Part shown: piece by piece, positions 7,247 to 14,031 of the stretch
How positions within the stretch are numbered: the stretch's first letter is position 1
How the letters are laid out: the number at the start of each line of letters is the position of its first letter
NCBI GenBank assembly: GCA_903864375.1
Contig: CAIPFS010000582.1
Location: forward strand, 1-20,100
Direction: 5' to 3'
DNA from: an uncultured Verrucomicrobiota bacterium
GTDB taxonomy: Bacteria > Verrucomicrobiota > Verrucomicrobiia > Limisphaerales > UBA9464
DNA length: 20,100 nt
Notes under the pieces: model-generated
Database searches by the model: none
The model's input: only the letters and a program-made list of their open reading frames with translations
What the model was told of the DNA's origin: nothing
Position numbers and translations under genes: made by a program

Positions 7247-8035
7247 CTATTTCGACGGAGAAAGGCTCGTTGGAGAAAGGTGGGTGCCCTTGCCGGAGGT
7301 CCGCACGTCATTGACGTAGTCGGAACCGCGCCCCAGAAGGACGGAAACGGGTATCACGGCATAACCCAGAAAAATCACCACACTGAGGACCCGGGCCGCA
7401 GTGGCAATACGCGGCCACCAGACATGGCTTCGCAACCCCAATGATTGAAACATCGAGGCCACCCCGTGACCCAGATGGATGGAAAGCAGGCCGACCGAAA
7501 GCAGGTAAAAGCCGGCGACCACCGGGATCCGAAAACCCAGAACGATCATCGCAAAGATGTCGTGGAATCCCGTTTTGGGTTCGACCAGTCCGTCAAAGTC
7601 CATGGATTGTCCTGTAAACACCTGATAGCCATTCACTTGCGGAAGGGTCAAGGTGTAGTGGAGCAGGTGGTAGACGATGAAGGAGGCCACCACAAGACCC
7701 GACCAGATCATCGTCCGGGCGGCCAGCGTTGCCCCCTGCGAGGAAATCGCCCCGGCGTACCGGGTGGGACGGGCCGCCCGATTGGCCGCCGTCAGACTGA
7801 TCGCGGCGGAAATGTGCAGACCCACCATCGCCAGCAAGCCCAACCGGGCTGGCCAGAGCAATTCCGGTGTTGTCTGCAGAAAGTGGCCGTAGGCGTTGAT
7901 GTAGGTGGGCGGTAGAAAGAACTGGAGATTTCCAGCCATGTGCCCAAGGACAAAGAGCAACAAGGCTCCGCCCGTCAGAGCCATCACGTATTTCTTGCCC
8001 AGGGATGATCGCCAGATTTGGAGTAGCAACTTCAT
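7247..8035 (-). CDS. sdhC: Succinate dehydrogenase cytochrome b subunit (type B, diheme)
   Basis: 262 residues with five hydrophobic segments, the single-subunit membrane anchor of type B succinate dehydrogenases. It binds two hemes b and passes electrons to quinone, typically menaquinone. Candidate axial histidines are H32 (VLGHMAGN), H74 (GLHISAA), H123 or H126 (YHLLHY) and H187 (SIHLGHG). The start is the ATG at 8035, which has one of the few clear Shine-Dalgarno motifs here: GGAGG ending 10 nt upstream. The TTG at 8077 is rejected for that reason. It is the first gene of sdhCAB; the 126 bp upstream carries a duplicated two-block motif. Confidence 0.94.
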   Translation of the reverse strand: MKLLLQIWRSSLGKKYVMALTGGALLLFVLGHMAGNLQFFLPPTYINAYGHFLQTTPELLWPARLGLLAMVGLHISAAISLTAANRAARPTRYAGAISSQGATLAARTMIWSGLVVASFIVYHLLHYTLTLPQVNGYQVFTGQSMDFDGLVEPKTGFHDIFAMIVLGFRIPVVAGFYLLSVGLLSIHLGHGVASMFQSLGLRSHVWWPRIATAARVLSVVIFLGYAVIPVSVLLGRGSDYVNDVRTSGKGTHLSPTSLSPSK

Positions 8036-8058
8036 GATAGGAACGCCTCCGGACAACC

Positions 8059-8159
8059 AAGCCCGGAAATTCACCAAGCAGAGCTAATGGCTTAATGCTT
8101 CCAGCGTCAATCCATCAGCAACGGATATAAGCCCGGCTTTCATCGTTGTTTAGCTAATG
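8059..8159 (-). repeat. Duplicated two-block motif upstream of sdhC, 70-bp offset
   Basis: On the minus strand CATTAGCT, 15 variable bases, then CCGGGCTT occurs twice: at 8159-8129 and again exactly 70 bp on at 8089-8059. Both 8-mers are identical in the two copies and the 15-nt spacer length is preserved, although the spacer bases differ. The arrangement suggests a paired regulator site or a partly eroded duplication in the sdhCAB promoter region. Confidence 0.55.
8082..8110 (-). promoter_or_regulatory. Weak candidate sdhCAB promoter
   Basis: Minus strand: -35-like TTGACG at 8110-8105, a 17-nt spacer, and TTAGCT at 8087-8082, which lies inside the proximal copy of the duplicated motif. The -10 matches consensus poorly. 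An alternative -10, TTATAT at 8130-8125, has no good -35. Promoter activity somewhere in 8036-8161 is expected from gene order. Confidence 0.2.
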
Positions 8160-8161
8160 AC

Positions 8162-8836
8162 CTACCCAATCATTCGAATAAGTTCATCTAATTTAAGGAT
8201 GGAATTCGTTCTTTTTGAGCCAGTTCGGTCGATCAGTATCGCTTGCCATCCCGCCGCCATCGGACCGTGGAGGTCTTCCCGATCCGAGTCGCCCACGTGC
8301 AGAATGGATCGTGCGTCCACGGCCCATCGACAGGCTGCATGCTCAAACAGGGCCGGGTCCGGCTTGTGACGACCCACTTCGCCGGAAACGACGATATCTT
8401 CGAAAAAATCCGCCAGACCCAAACGATGCAGCAACGGACGAAGGCGTTCGTCCCAATTTGAAAGCACGGTCAGGCGGACAGGACGGGAGCGAAGGAGTTC
8501 CAGGGAAGGAAGGACGTCGGGATGAACTTTCCAGACGTCGGGCCGTTCGAATCGATGCCAGATGGATTCGAACACGTCGTTCGTCAAGGCCTGGGGAAGG
8601 GCGTCACCAAAGGTCGACCGAACCAGCTCTTTCCAGGCGGACCGCGAATAATCAAAGCCACCAGGTTGCTTGCGGGCGTCGACCCATGCGGCAGCAAAGC
8701 GTTGATTCAATACCGCATCCTCCATCGGGATGCCCACCGCCCGGGCGGCATCGGCATAGACCGCGCCGACACTGGGCCACGGTTCAATCAATGTCCCGCC
8801 GACGTCGAAGCTGATGCATTGAGGGAAGTCGGGCAT
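8162..8836 (-). CDS. HAD-superfamily hydrolase, REG-2/HDHD3-like
   Basis: 224 residues, cytosolic. Haloacid-dehalogenase motifs are in order: motif I FDVGGTL with nucleophile D11, motif II LTVLSNWD, motif III GRHKPDP with the conserved lysine, and motif IV VGDSDREDL. The helical cap lies between I and II. In motif I the usual second aspartate (D+2, the acid/base residue of HAD phosphatases) is G13, as seen in REG-2-like members, so ordinary phosphatase chemistry is uncertain. The substrate is unknown. The start is the ATG at 8836; the frame stays open far upstream through ada on the other strand, but that part has no family similarity. It diverges from ada across a 78-bp gap and ends 126 bp before sdhC. 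Confidence 0.85.
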   Translation of the reverse strand: MPDFPQCISFDVGGTLIEPWPSVGAVYADAARAVGIPMEDAVLNQRFAAAWVDARKQPGGFDYSRSAWKELVRSTFGDALPQALTNDVFESIWHRFERPDVWKVHPDVLPSLELLRSRPVRLTVLSNWDERLRPLLHRLGLADFFEDIVVSGEVGRHKPDPALFEHAACRWAVDARSILHVGDSDREDLHGPMAAGWQAILIDRTGSKRTNSILKLDELIRMIG

Positions 8837-8914
8837 GATCCATTCAGTTGACGCGAAAGTTTGCTGTTCAAATCGCGGTGGCGGAGAATTCGGGCTGTCT
8901 GCTACAACGGCAAA

Positions 8915-9988
8915 ATGACCATGAAATCCAGCCAGATGCCGTCCCGGGAGGAAATGCTTCGAGCATTGATGACGGAGGACGAGACCTGCGACGGACTCTT
9001 TTACGCAGGCGTCACCACCACCCTGATCTTCTGCCGTCCGGGATGCCCCGCCCGCAAGCCGAAGCCGGAACATGTTGAATTTTATTCCACGGCCCGGGAA
9101 GCACTGTTTGCCGGTTTTCGACCCTGCAAGCGATGCCATCCGATGGATCCCCGGCGGGAGGCGCCGGAGTGGGTGGCACCGCTGCTGAGCCGGGTGGAGG
9201 CGGAACCGGGCCGGCGCCTCCGGGACCAGGAGTTGAGAGAGGCGGGACTGGAACCAGCGACCGTCCGCCGCCATTTTTTGAAGGCCTACGGATTGACGTT
9301 CCAAGCCTATTGCCGGGCACGGCGGCTGGCTTCCGCTTTCGGCGATCTACGGCGCGGACGCTCCATTGACGACGCGGTTTTCGAGCACGGATGGGAATCT
9401 CACTCGGGCTTCCGGGATGCCTTCGTGAAAGCGGTGGGTTCGGCTCCCGGGGGCGCACGCGACGGAGACTACATCCGGCTGGCCTGGGTGGAGACGCCAC
9501 TGGGTCCAATGGCGGCCGGTGCCACGGAGAAAGGCCTTTGCCTGTTGGAGTTCACTGATCGGCGGATGATGGAAGCGCAACTGGACACACTGAAACGGCG
9601 CCTTCGATTGCCAATGCTCCCCGGAGAAAGCCCGATCCTTGACCAGACACGGACCGAATTGGGGGAATACTTTGCAGGAAAACGGCGCACCTTTGGCGTT
9701 CCCCTGATTTATCCCGGCACCGACTTCCAGGTGAATGTCTGGAACGGTCTGCTGCGCATCCCCTTTGGCGAAACCCGAAGCTATGCCCAGCTGGCGGCCG
9801 AGGTGGGCATCGCGGGCGGTGCCCGAGCCGTGGGGCATGCCAACGGGCTCAACCGCATCGCCGTCCTTATTCCCTGTCACCGGGTGACCAACGCCAACGG
9901 CGACCTGGGAGGATACGGGGGCGGGCTTTGGCGGAAGCTGCGCCTTCTGGAAACAGAAGGAGCCCTTCGTTCGACTATCGGGGATTGA
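8915..9988 (+). CDS. ada: Ada: methylphosphotriester/O6-methylguanine DNA methyltransferase and activator
   Basis: 357 residues, close to full-length Ada. The N-terminal zinc domain has all four ligands: C40 and C44 (FCRPGCPARKP), C71 and C74 (RPCKRC). C40 is the expected acceptor of methyl from phosphotriesters. Residues about 85-185 form an AraC-type helix-turn-helix region (VRRHFLKAYGLTFQAYCRARRL). The C-terminal methyltransferase domain has IPCHRV with C321 as the suicide acceptor for O6-methylguanine, matching the E. coli numbering. It repairs alkylated DNA and, once methylated, probably activates its own promoter in the 78-bp divergent gap. The start is the ATG at 8915; one two codons on is also possible. 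There is no Shine-Dalgarno motif. Its 3' end overlaps the opposing NAD(P)HX repair gene by 14 bp. Confidence 0.95.
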   Translation: MTMKSSQMPSREEMLRALMTEDETCDGLFYAGVTTTLIFCRPGCPARKPKPEHVEFYSTAREALFAGFRPCKRCHPMDPRREAPEWVAPLLSRVEAEPGRRLRDQELREAGLEPATVRRHFLKAYGLTFQAYCRARRLASAFGDLRRGRSIDDAVFEHGWESHSGFRDAFVKAVGSAPGGARDGDYIRLAWVETPLGPMAAGATEKGLCLLEFTDRRMMEAQLDTLKRRLRLPMLPGESPILDQTRTELGEYFAGKRRTFGVPLIYPGTDFQVNVWNGLLRIPFGETRSYAQLAAEVGIAGGARAVGHANGLNRIAVLIPCHRVTNANGDLGGYGGGLWRKLRLLETEGALRSTIGD

Positions 9989-11432
9989 GCGGGTCCGCCG
10001 GATGGGCGGAGAAGGCGAGGCCGAGTTGAGCGATGAGATCGTCGGGTGCCCAGGGAGCTGGCAGTAGCTCCAATCGGTCCGCAGCCGCCCCGTGGTCCCA
10101 GACGGCATACCGGAGCGTGGAACCCACCTTGGAAACGAGCGCTGGCTGGGCCAGGAGGCCTCCAACGAATCCGGCCAGGATATCGCCGGTCCCGCCCTGG
10201 GCCAGCCCGGCGTTTCCGCTGGAGTTGATGTAAAGATCCCCGTCGGGACTCGCCACCATCGTCTGATGTCCCTTCAGGAGCGTCCAGATGCCCTGGGCTA
10301 GACGCCGGGCTGAACCAATTCGGTCCGCCTGGACTTCTCTTGCGGACATACCCAGCAACCGACCGGCCTCCCCGGGATGGGGTGTCCAAACCCGCAGGGC
10401 CGGACTCTGCGGCTTGACCTCCCGCAGCCAGTCGAGCGCGGAGGCGTCGGCAATCCAGGTCAGCGGAGACTCCGCCCAGCCAGTTCGAATGCGGTCTCGC
10501 AGCCAATCGGGGACAGTGTTGGACGCCAGCCCAGGTCCAACCAGCACGGCGGTGGCACTGGAGGGAAACGCGTCCGTCTCATTCCATGGAGAAACCATCA
10601 CCCCCGTCAATTGCGAGGCGACGGGCACGTAAGTATCGGGTGACGTGATCACGGTCACCAACCCCGGGCGGGCCCGGATGGCCGCGCGGGCGGCCAGAAC
10701 CGCGGCCCCGTGATACCCGAGGCTTCCGGCGACAATGACCAGATGACCAAAATCACCCTTGTGGGCAGCTACGGGTCGGTTTGAAAGCAGTCCAAAAAAG
10801 TCGGTCGCCTCGGTCCAGGCGAGACTGGGGCCGGAAGCGGCACCGGCAACTGGATTGAATTGGGGAGTCAGGCCAATTCCCGAAGCCACCTCGACACGGC
10901 CCACATAGGGAGCAGCCGGGGCAAGGAACAGGCCGATTTTGGGAGCGCCGACGGCGATGGTCAACCTGGCGGCGATGGCCACACCCTGGGGCTCTCCCGT
11001 ATCCGCATCAATGCCCGATGGAACATCCACCGCCAGAACAGGATGGCCAGCGGCGTTCACCAGCTCCAGGAGTTCCACCCAGGGAGCGGATAGCGGTCCG
11101 CGAAGTCCGATGCCAAAAAGTCCGTCCACGACCAGCGCCGGGGAACGGGACAAACCGGTCCGCACGCGGTCCAGGGCGGTAATCGGGTCATGGACATTGA
11201 CCAATTCGACGTCGCCAGCCTTCAGCTTGGCGGCCGCCGCCCGGACGTCGTCCCCGTTGTGGCCCTTGCCCGCCAGAAGCAGGACCCGCCCACCCTGGGG
11301 CAGCAGCGACTTGATCCGCGCGGCAAGACGCTCACCCACCACGGCGATGACGGCGTTGACCGATACCTTGACTGCCCAGCTGGCAGCCTCCCACGCCCTC
11401 ATTTGATCCGCCGTCAGTACAGGTAGCGACAT
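9975..11432 (-). CDS. nnr: Bifunctional NAD(P)H-hydrate epimerase / ADP-dependent dehydratase
   Basis: 485 residues, a YjeF-type fusion that repairs hydrated NADH and NADPH. The N-terminal epimerase half (about 1-200) has GKGHNGDD in place of the usual GNNGGDG loop, then VVDGLFGIGLRGP and LAVDVPSGIDADTG. The C-terminal kinase-like dehydratase half has HKGDFGHLVIVAGSLGYHGAAVLAARAA, TPHPGEAGRLLG and NAGLAQGGTGDILAGFVGGLLAQ, with the GGTGD catalytic aspartate intact. The epimerase N-terminus is divergent: where relatives have an LMEEAG-like helix this protein reads VIAVVGE. Epimerase activity may therefore be weak. The start is the ATG at 11432, with MSLPVLTADQMRAWE aligning to the family start. 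A 169-bp gap separates it from the upstream DUF547 gene. Confidence 0.92.
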   Translation of the reverse strand: MSLPVLTADQMRAWEAASWAVKVSVNAVIAVVGERLAARIKSLLPQGGRVLLLAGKGHNGDDVRAAAAKLKAGDVELVNVHDPITALDRVRTGLSRSPALVVDGLFGIGLRGPLSAPWVELLELVNAAGHPVLAVDVPSGIDADTGEPQGVAIAARLTIAVGAPKIGLFLAPAAPYVGRVEVASGIGLTPQFNPVAGAASGPSLAWTEATDFFGLLSNRPVAAHKGDFGHLVIVAGSLGYHGAAVLAARAAIRARPGLVTVITSPDTYVPVASQLTGVMVSPWNETDAFPSSATAVLVGPGLASNTVPDWLRDRIRTGWAESPLTWIADASALDWLREVKPQSPALRVWTPHPGEAGRLLGMSAREVQADRIGSARRLAQGIWTLLKGHQTMVASPDGDLYINSSGNAGLAQGGTGDILAGFVGGLLAQPALVSKVGSTLRYAVWDHGAAADRLELLPAPWAPDDLIAQLGLAFSAHPADPLNPR

Positions 11433-11601
11433 CGAACGCTGTTTGTGCCAATCCGTTCGCCCTTTGGCAACCCACCTTCCGTAACATTTGTGAATGGGTC
11501 GCCAGCAACCGGCTCCCGCAACGACTCGACCCGGCATCCTGCGGAGCGCCGCCAACGGCAAATTCGGCTGCCCCCGGTTGCGGTCCTGAGCCCGCTGAGA
11601 G

Positions 11602-12372
11602 CTATCGATCCGACTGTTCGTTCAGAGCCCAATCGTAATCGGTATACCTCAGCTTGAGACCCGACAGCTCCAACGCTGCGGTTTCCGCAGACGGCCAGAA
11701 GGGTCGAATCGCCGTGAGGACGGAGCCAGACCTGGCCTCAAAGTCTCCTGCGTACCATTTGAAGATGGGCGAGAGGTAGACCGTGCGCTCCTTCACATCG
11801 ATCCGGTTTTTCAGCGGCGACGCCAGAAATTGCCGGGCTTGATCGTCCAATTGTTCATTGAGGCGCGTGCCGACGAAGGCTTCGCCGCGCAAGGGAGGGC
11901 AACCCATGGCCGCGCAAACCAGGGCAAAATGGACCCGGGGTTCCTGATAACGCGGACGGATGATTTCGTGCTCCAGAGCGTCGAGCGTGATCACCTTTCC
12001 CCACAAACGGACGATCTCCTGTTTCCACGGCCCCTTCCACACCGTTCCAATCTTTCGGATGCTCGGGACCGGATAGTGATCGACGATCAATTGAACCGTG
12101 GCCGCGTTGTAAAGGTTGATCAGAAACGCCAGTTGATCCGGACGCTGCCAGGCTTTGAACTGATCATCCGAAACGCGAGCCAGGCCATCCAGATACTGGT
12201 TTAATTCCGCCGGAGCGGCATGAACGTCGGCATATCGGACCAGGCCATTCGTCACCTGCCGGGAAAGGATGCGACTCCACTGCCCATGTTGAGCGTCAAA
12301 ATCCGTGGAGCCGCCGAAACAGCTTCCAGCAAGAAAACTGAACATCCAGGCAACTGCCCGCAGTGTCTTCAT
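11602..12372 (-). CDS. Exported DUF547-domain protein
   Basis: 256 residues. The start MKTLRAVAWMFSFLAGSCFGG is a short secretion signal; C18 could be a lipidation site, but AGSC is a poor lipobox. The DUF547 domain covers most of the rest, with LAFLINLYNAATVQLIVDHYP at about 81-101, SIRKIGTVWKGPW, and the strongly conserved RVHFALVCAAMGCPPLRGEAF. Family members are common in plants and bacteria, but no biochemical function is established to my knowledge. The conserved histidine and cysteines suggest an enzyme active site, which is inference. It lies 77 bp downstream of the SAM-hydrolase-family gene, which is also exported, so both products may act in the periplasm. Confidence 0.85.
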   Translation of the reverse strand: MKTLRAVAWMFSFLAGSCFGGSTDFDAQHGQWSRILSRQVTNGLVRYADVHAAPAELNQYLDGLARVSDDQFKAWQRPDQLAFLINLYNAATVQLIVDHYPVPSIRKIGTVWKGPWKQEIVRLWGKVITLDALEHEIIRPRYQEPRVHFALVCAAMGCPPLRGEAFVGTRLNEQLDDQARQFLASPLKNRIDVKERTVYLSPIFKWYAGDFEARSGSVLTAIRPFWPSAETAALELSGLKLRYTDYDWALNEQSDR

Positions 12373-12449
12373 CCGCGGTTTTCTTTCATTCGGGAAACTG
12401 GCAGTCCTCCGCCATCCGGCAAGCCACGCCCACCTTCAAGCGACCAGGG

Positions 12450-13364
12450 TTACGGCACGACTCGAAATTCAATCGTCCAGTCCAGACCGGAGGCCACATG
12501 ATGGCGGGCGGCAAAATTGCCCTGATTGAGGGCGATCGACACGTTTAAAAGGGAATTGAGGAAAACCAATGGTTTGCCCGGGGCAACCCGACCGAAGGTG
12601 TCCGAATAGGGTGCCGTTCCGGAGCAGATGCTCCTGCCACCGTGAAAAATCCGATAGCTCAGGGAGGCTCCGGGTTTGAGACCGAGCTGGTCGAACAGGG
12701 ATTTGGGAATGTCCGACCAGACATTGCCATACTGGGGGTCCAGGACAGCGATGGTTCCCGACAGAACCCCCGATTGGAGGGCGGGAGGCGCATGGGGAAG
12801 CCGGATGCAATCGCGTCCCAGGTCAGGGCCCACGTCTTCAAAGCGAATCTGGCCTGCCGCCAGTTTCGCGCCCACGAAGGCGAAAATGTCACGTCCGTGG
12901 AAGGTATAACTCGCTTCGCTGCCCGGACGACGGTGTCGGGTGGTATCGATGACCCGGATGGCCTCAATGCCCGGTTGTTCCGCCAGCAGGGTCAGCGATC
13001 CATTGTCGGGTGAGACGATGAAATGGCCGTCACGGGTCAGGGCGACAACCCCCTTGCGCTCGGTGCCGACACCGGGGTCCACCACATTCACAAACACCGT
13101 ACCCTTCGGCCAGTAGGGGACCGACTGTTTCAAACGGTAGGCGGCCTCCCAGATGTTGAAGGCGGGAATTTCGTGGGTCAGGTCAAACAGGGACAGTTCC
13201 GGGCTGACGCCAAAAGCGACGCCCTTCATGGCGGAGACAGCACCATCCTTGACACCAAAATCGGTCTGGAAAACCAGCGCCGAGGCGGGCCCCGCCCGGG
13301 TCGGAAGAGGACCGGACGCCAGCAGAAGAAAGAAAAAGACCGATGCGATGAATGTCCGACGCAT
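12450..13364 (-). CDS. SAM hydrolase / hydroxide adenosyltransferase family protein with signal peptide
   Basis: 304 residues. It belongs to the family (PF01887, formerly DUF62) that hydrolyses S-adenosylmethionine to adenosine and methionine and is related to fluorinase. Family motifs: TDFGVKDGAVSAMKG (34-48), VVDPGVGTERKG with D96 and R103, SPDNGSLTLL (118-127), and FHGRDIFA with H156. D96, R103 and H156 reproduce the Asp-Arg-His set known in the archaeal hydrolase, with matching spacing. Unusually, the protein starts MRRTFIASVFFFLLLASG, a clear signal peptide ending near ALA/SAL about residue 25-29. The start is the ATG at 13364; a TTG two codons upstream is possible. It follows a small TPR gene by 42 bp. 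Confidence 0.9.
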   Translation of the reverse strand: MRRTFIASVFFFLLLASGPLPTRAGPASALVFQTDFGVKDGAVSAMKGVAFGVSPELSLFDLTHEIPAFNIWEAAYRLKQSVPYWPKGTVFVNVVDPGVGTERKGVVALTRDGHFIVSPDNGSLTLLAEQPGIEAIRVIDTTRHRRPGSEASYTFHGRDIFAFVGAKLAAGQIRFEDVGPDLGRDCIRLPHAPPALQSGVLSGTIAVLDPQYGNVWSDIPKSLFDQLGLKPGASLSYRIFHGGRSICSGTAPYSDTFGRVAPGKPLVFLNSLLNVSIALNQGNFAARHHVASGLDWTIEFRVVP

Positions 13365-13406
13365 GGGCAAGAGATAGAAAAGGAAACGTTGTTGGTCCAG
13401 CCCGGG

Positions 13407-13877
13407 CTATTCCGATTCGAGCAGTGGCCGGAGATTTTCGTTTCGGAGAGCCATCGACCGAAGGCGGGGTTCGATTCGAAGGGATTTCCGGATCAACTGT
13501 CGTCCCGCCTCCGTGTTACCCAGAAGAATCTCATAGCAGGCGAGGTGATAATTCCAAAGTCCGTGTTCGCGAGCTTCCGAGGGTGCGGCGAGAAGGGCCG
13601 AGCGACACTCGTCATACCGTCCGAGTTCGTACAGGACGCAGCCCCAGCCGATGAAACGGTCTATGGAAGCGCCCGAGGCACGGCACAATTCTGCATGAAC
13701 GGCGGCTGCGTCGTCCCAACGTTCCAATTGCTGGAGGACCACTGCGCGCAATTCCAGGGAGGGAGCCTCCCGTTGTTGATCCGGACTCAGACTGTCCAAC
13801 TCCTGCAGGGCCTCCTCTGCCATGCCGAGCTCAACGTAGCCGATGGCGGCTTCGAGCGTGCGTTGGAAAGTCAGCAT
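13407..13877 (-). CDS. Small TPR protein with end-of-group-like C-terminus
   Basis: 156 residues, no signal peptide. Three helix-pair repeats are visible: AAIGYVELGMAEEALQELDSL (11-30), LELRAVVLQQLERWDDAAAVHAEL (41-64) and FIGWGCVLYELGRYDECRSALLAA (75-98). The C-terminus WNYHLACYEILLGNTEAGRQLIRKSLRIEPRLRSMALRNENLRPL resembles the capping unit annotated as a TPR end-of-group domain in other bacteria. It is probably a protein-protein adaptor; its partner is unknown. I start at the ATG at 13877, since upstream residues in the frame are proline- and cysteine-rich and not TPR-like. It is the first gene of the run toward nnr and diverges from the lipoprotein gene across 154 bp. Confidence 0.7.
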   Translation of the reverse strand: MLTFQRTLEAAIGYVELGMAEEALQELDSLSPDQQREAPSLELRAVVLQQLERWDDAAAVHAELCRASGASIDRFIGWGCVLYELGRYDECRSALLAAPSEAREHGLWNYHLACYEILLGNTEAGRQLIRKSLRIEPRLRSMALRNENLRPLLESE

Positions 13878-14031
13878 GAGGGGACAGGGTGCCATGCATT
13901 CGACCGGGCACCAAATTTTCGGTGGGGGACGATGAAAATGAGGTTGAACCGGAATGGTTTCTCCAGCGTCCACGCATGGACCCCGCGAAGGCTCACTTGC
14001 CGGAACCGTCGCCAATGGTTACTTAGTACCG

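Noticed and set aside
8848..8889. Promoter and Ada-box in the gap between the HAD gene and ada
   Set aside because: TTGACG at 8848-8853 and TTGCTG at 8861-8866 are -35-like, but no good -10 sits at the right distance for either, and I cannot point to a convincing Ada operator.
8837..9304. Upstream extension of the HAD hydrolase frame
   Set aside because: It is antisense to ada and has no HAD similarity; motif I begins 10 residues after the ATG at 8836.
13997..14025. TTGCCG-17-TACTTA as a promoter for a leaderless lipoprotein mRNA
   Set aside because: The spacing is right and the start would fall on the ATG, but the -10 matches consensus at only 2 of 6 positions.
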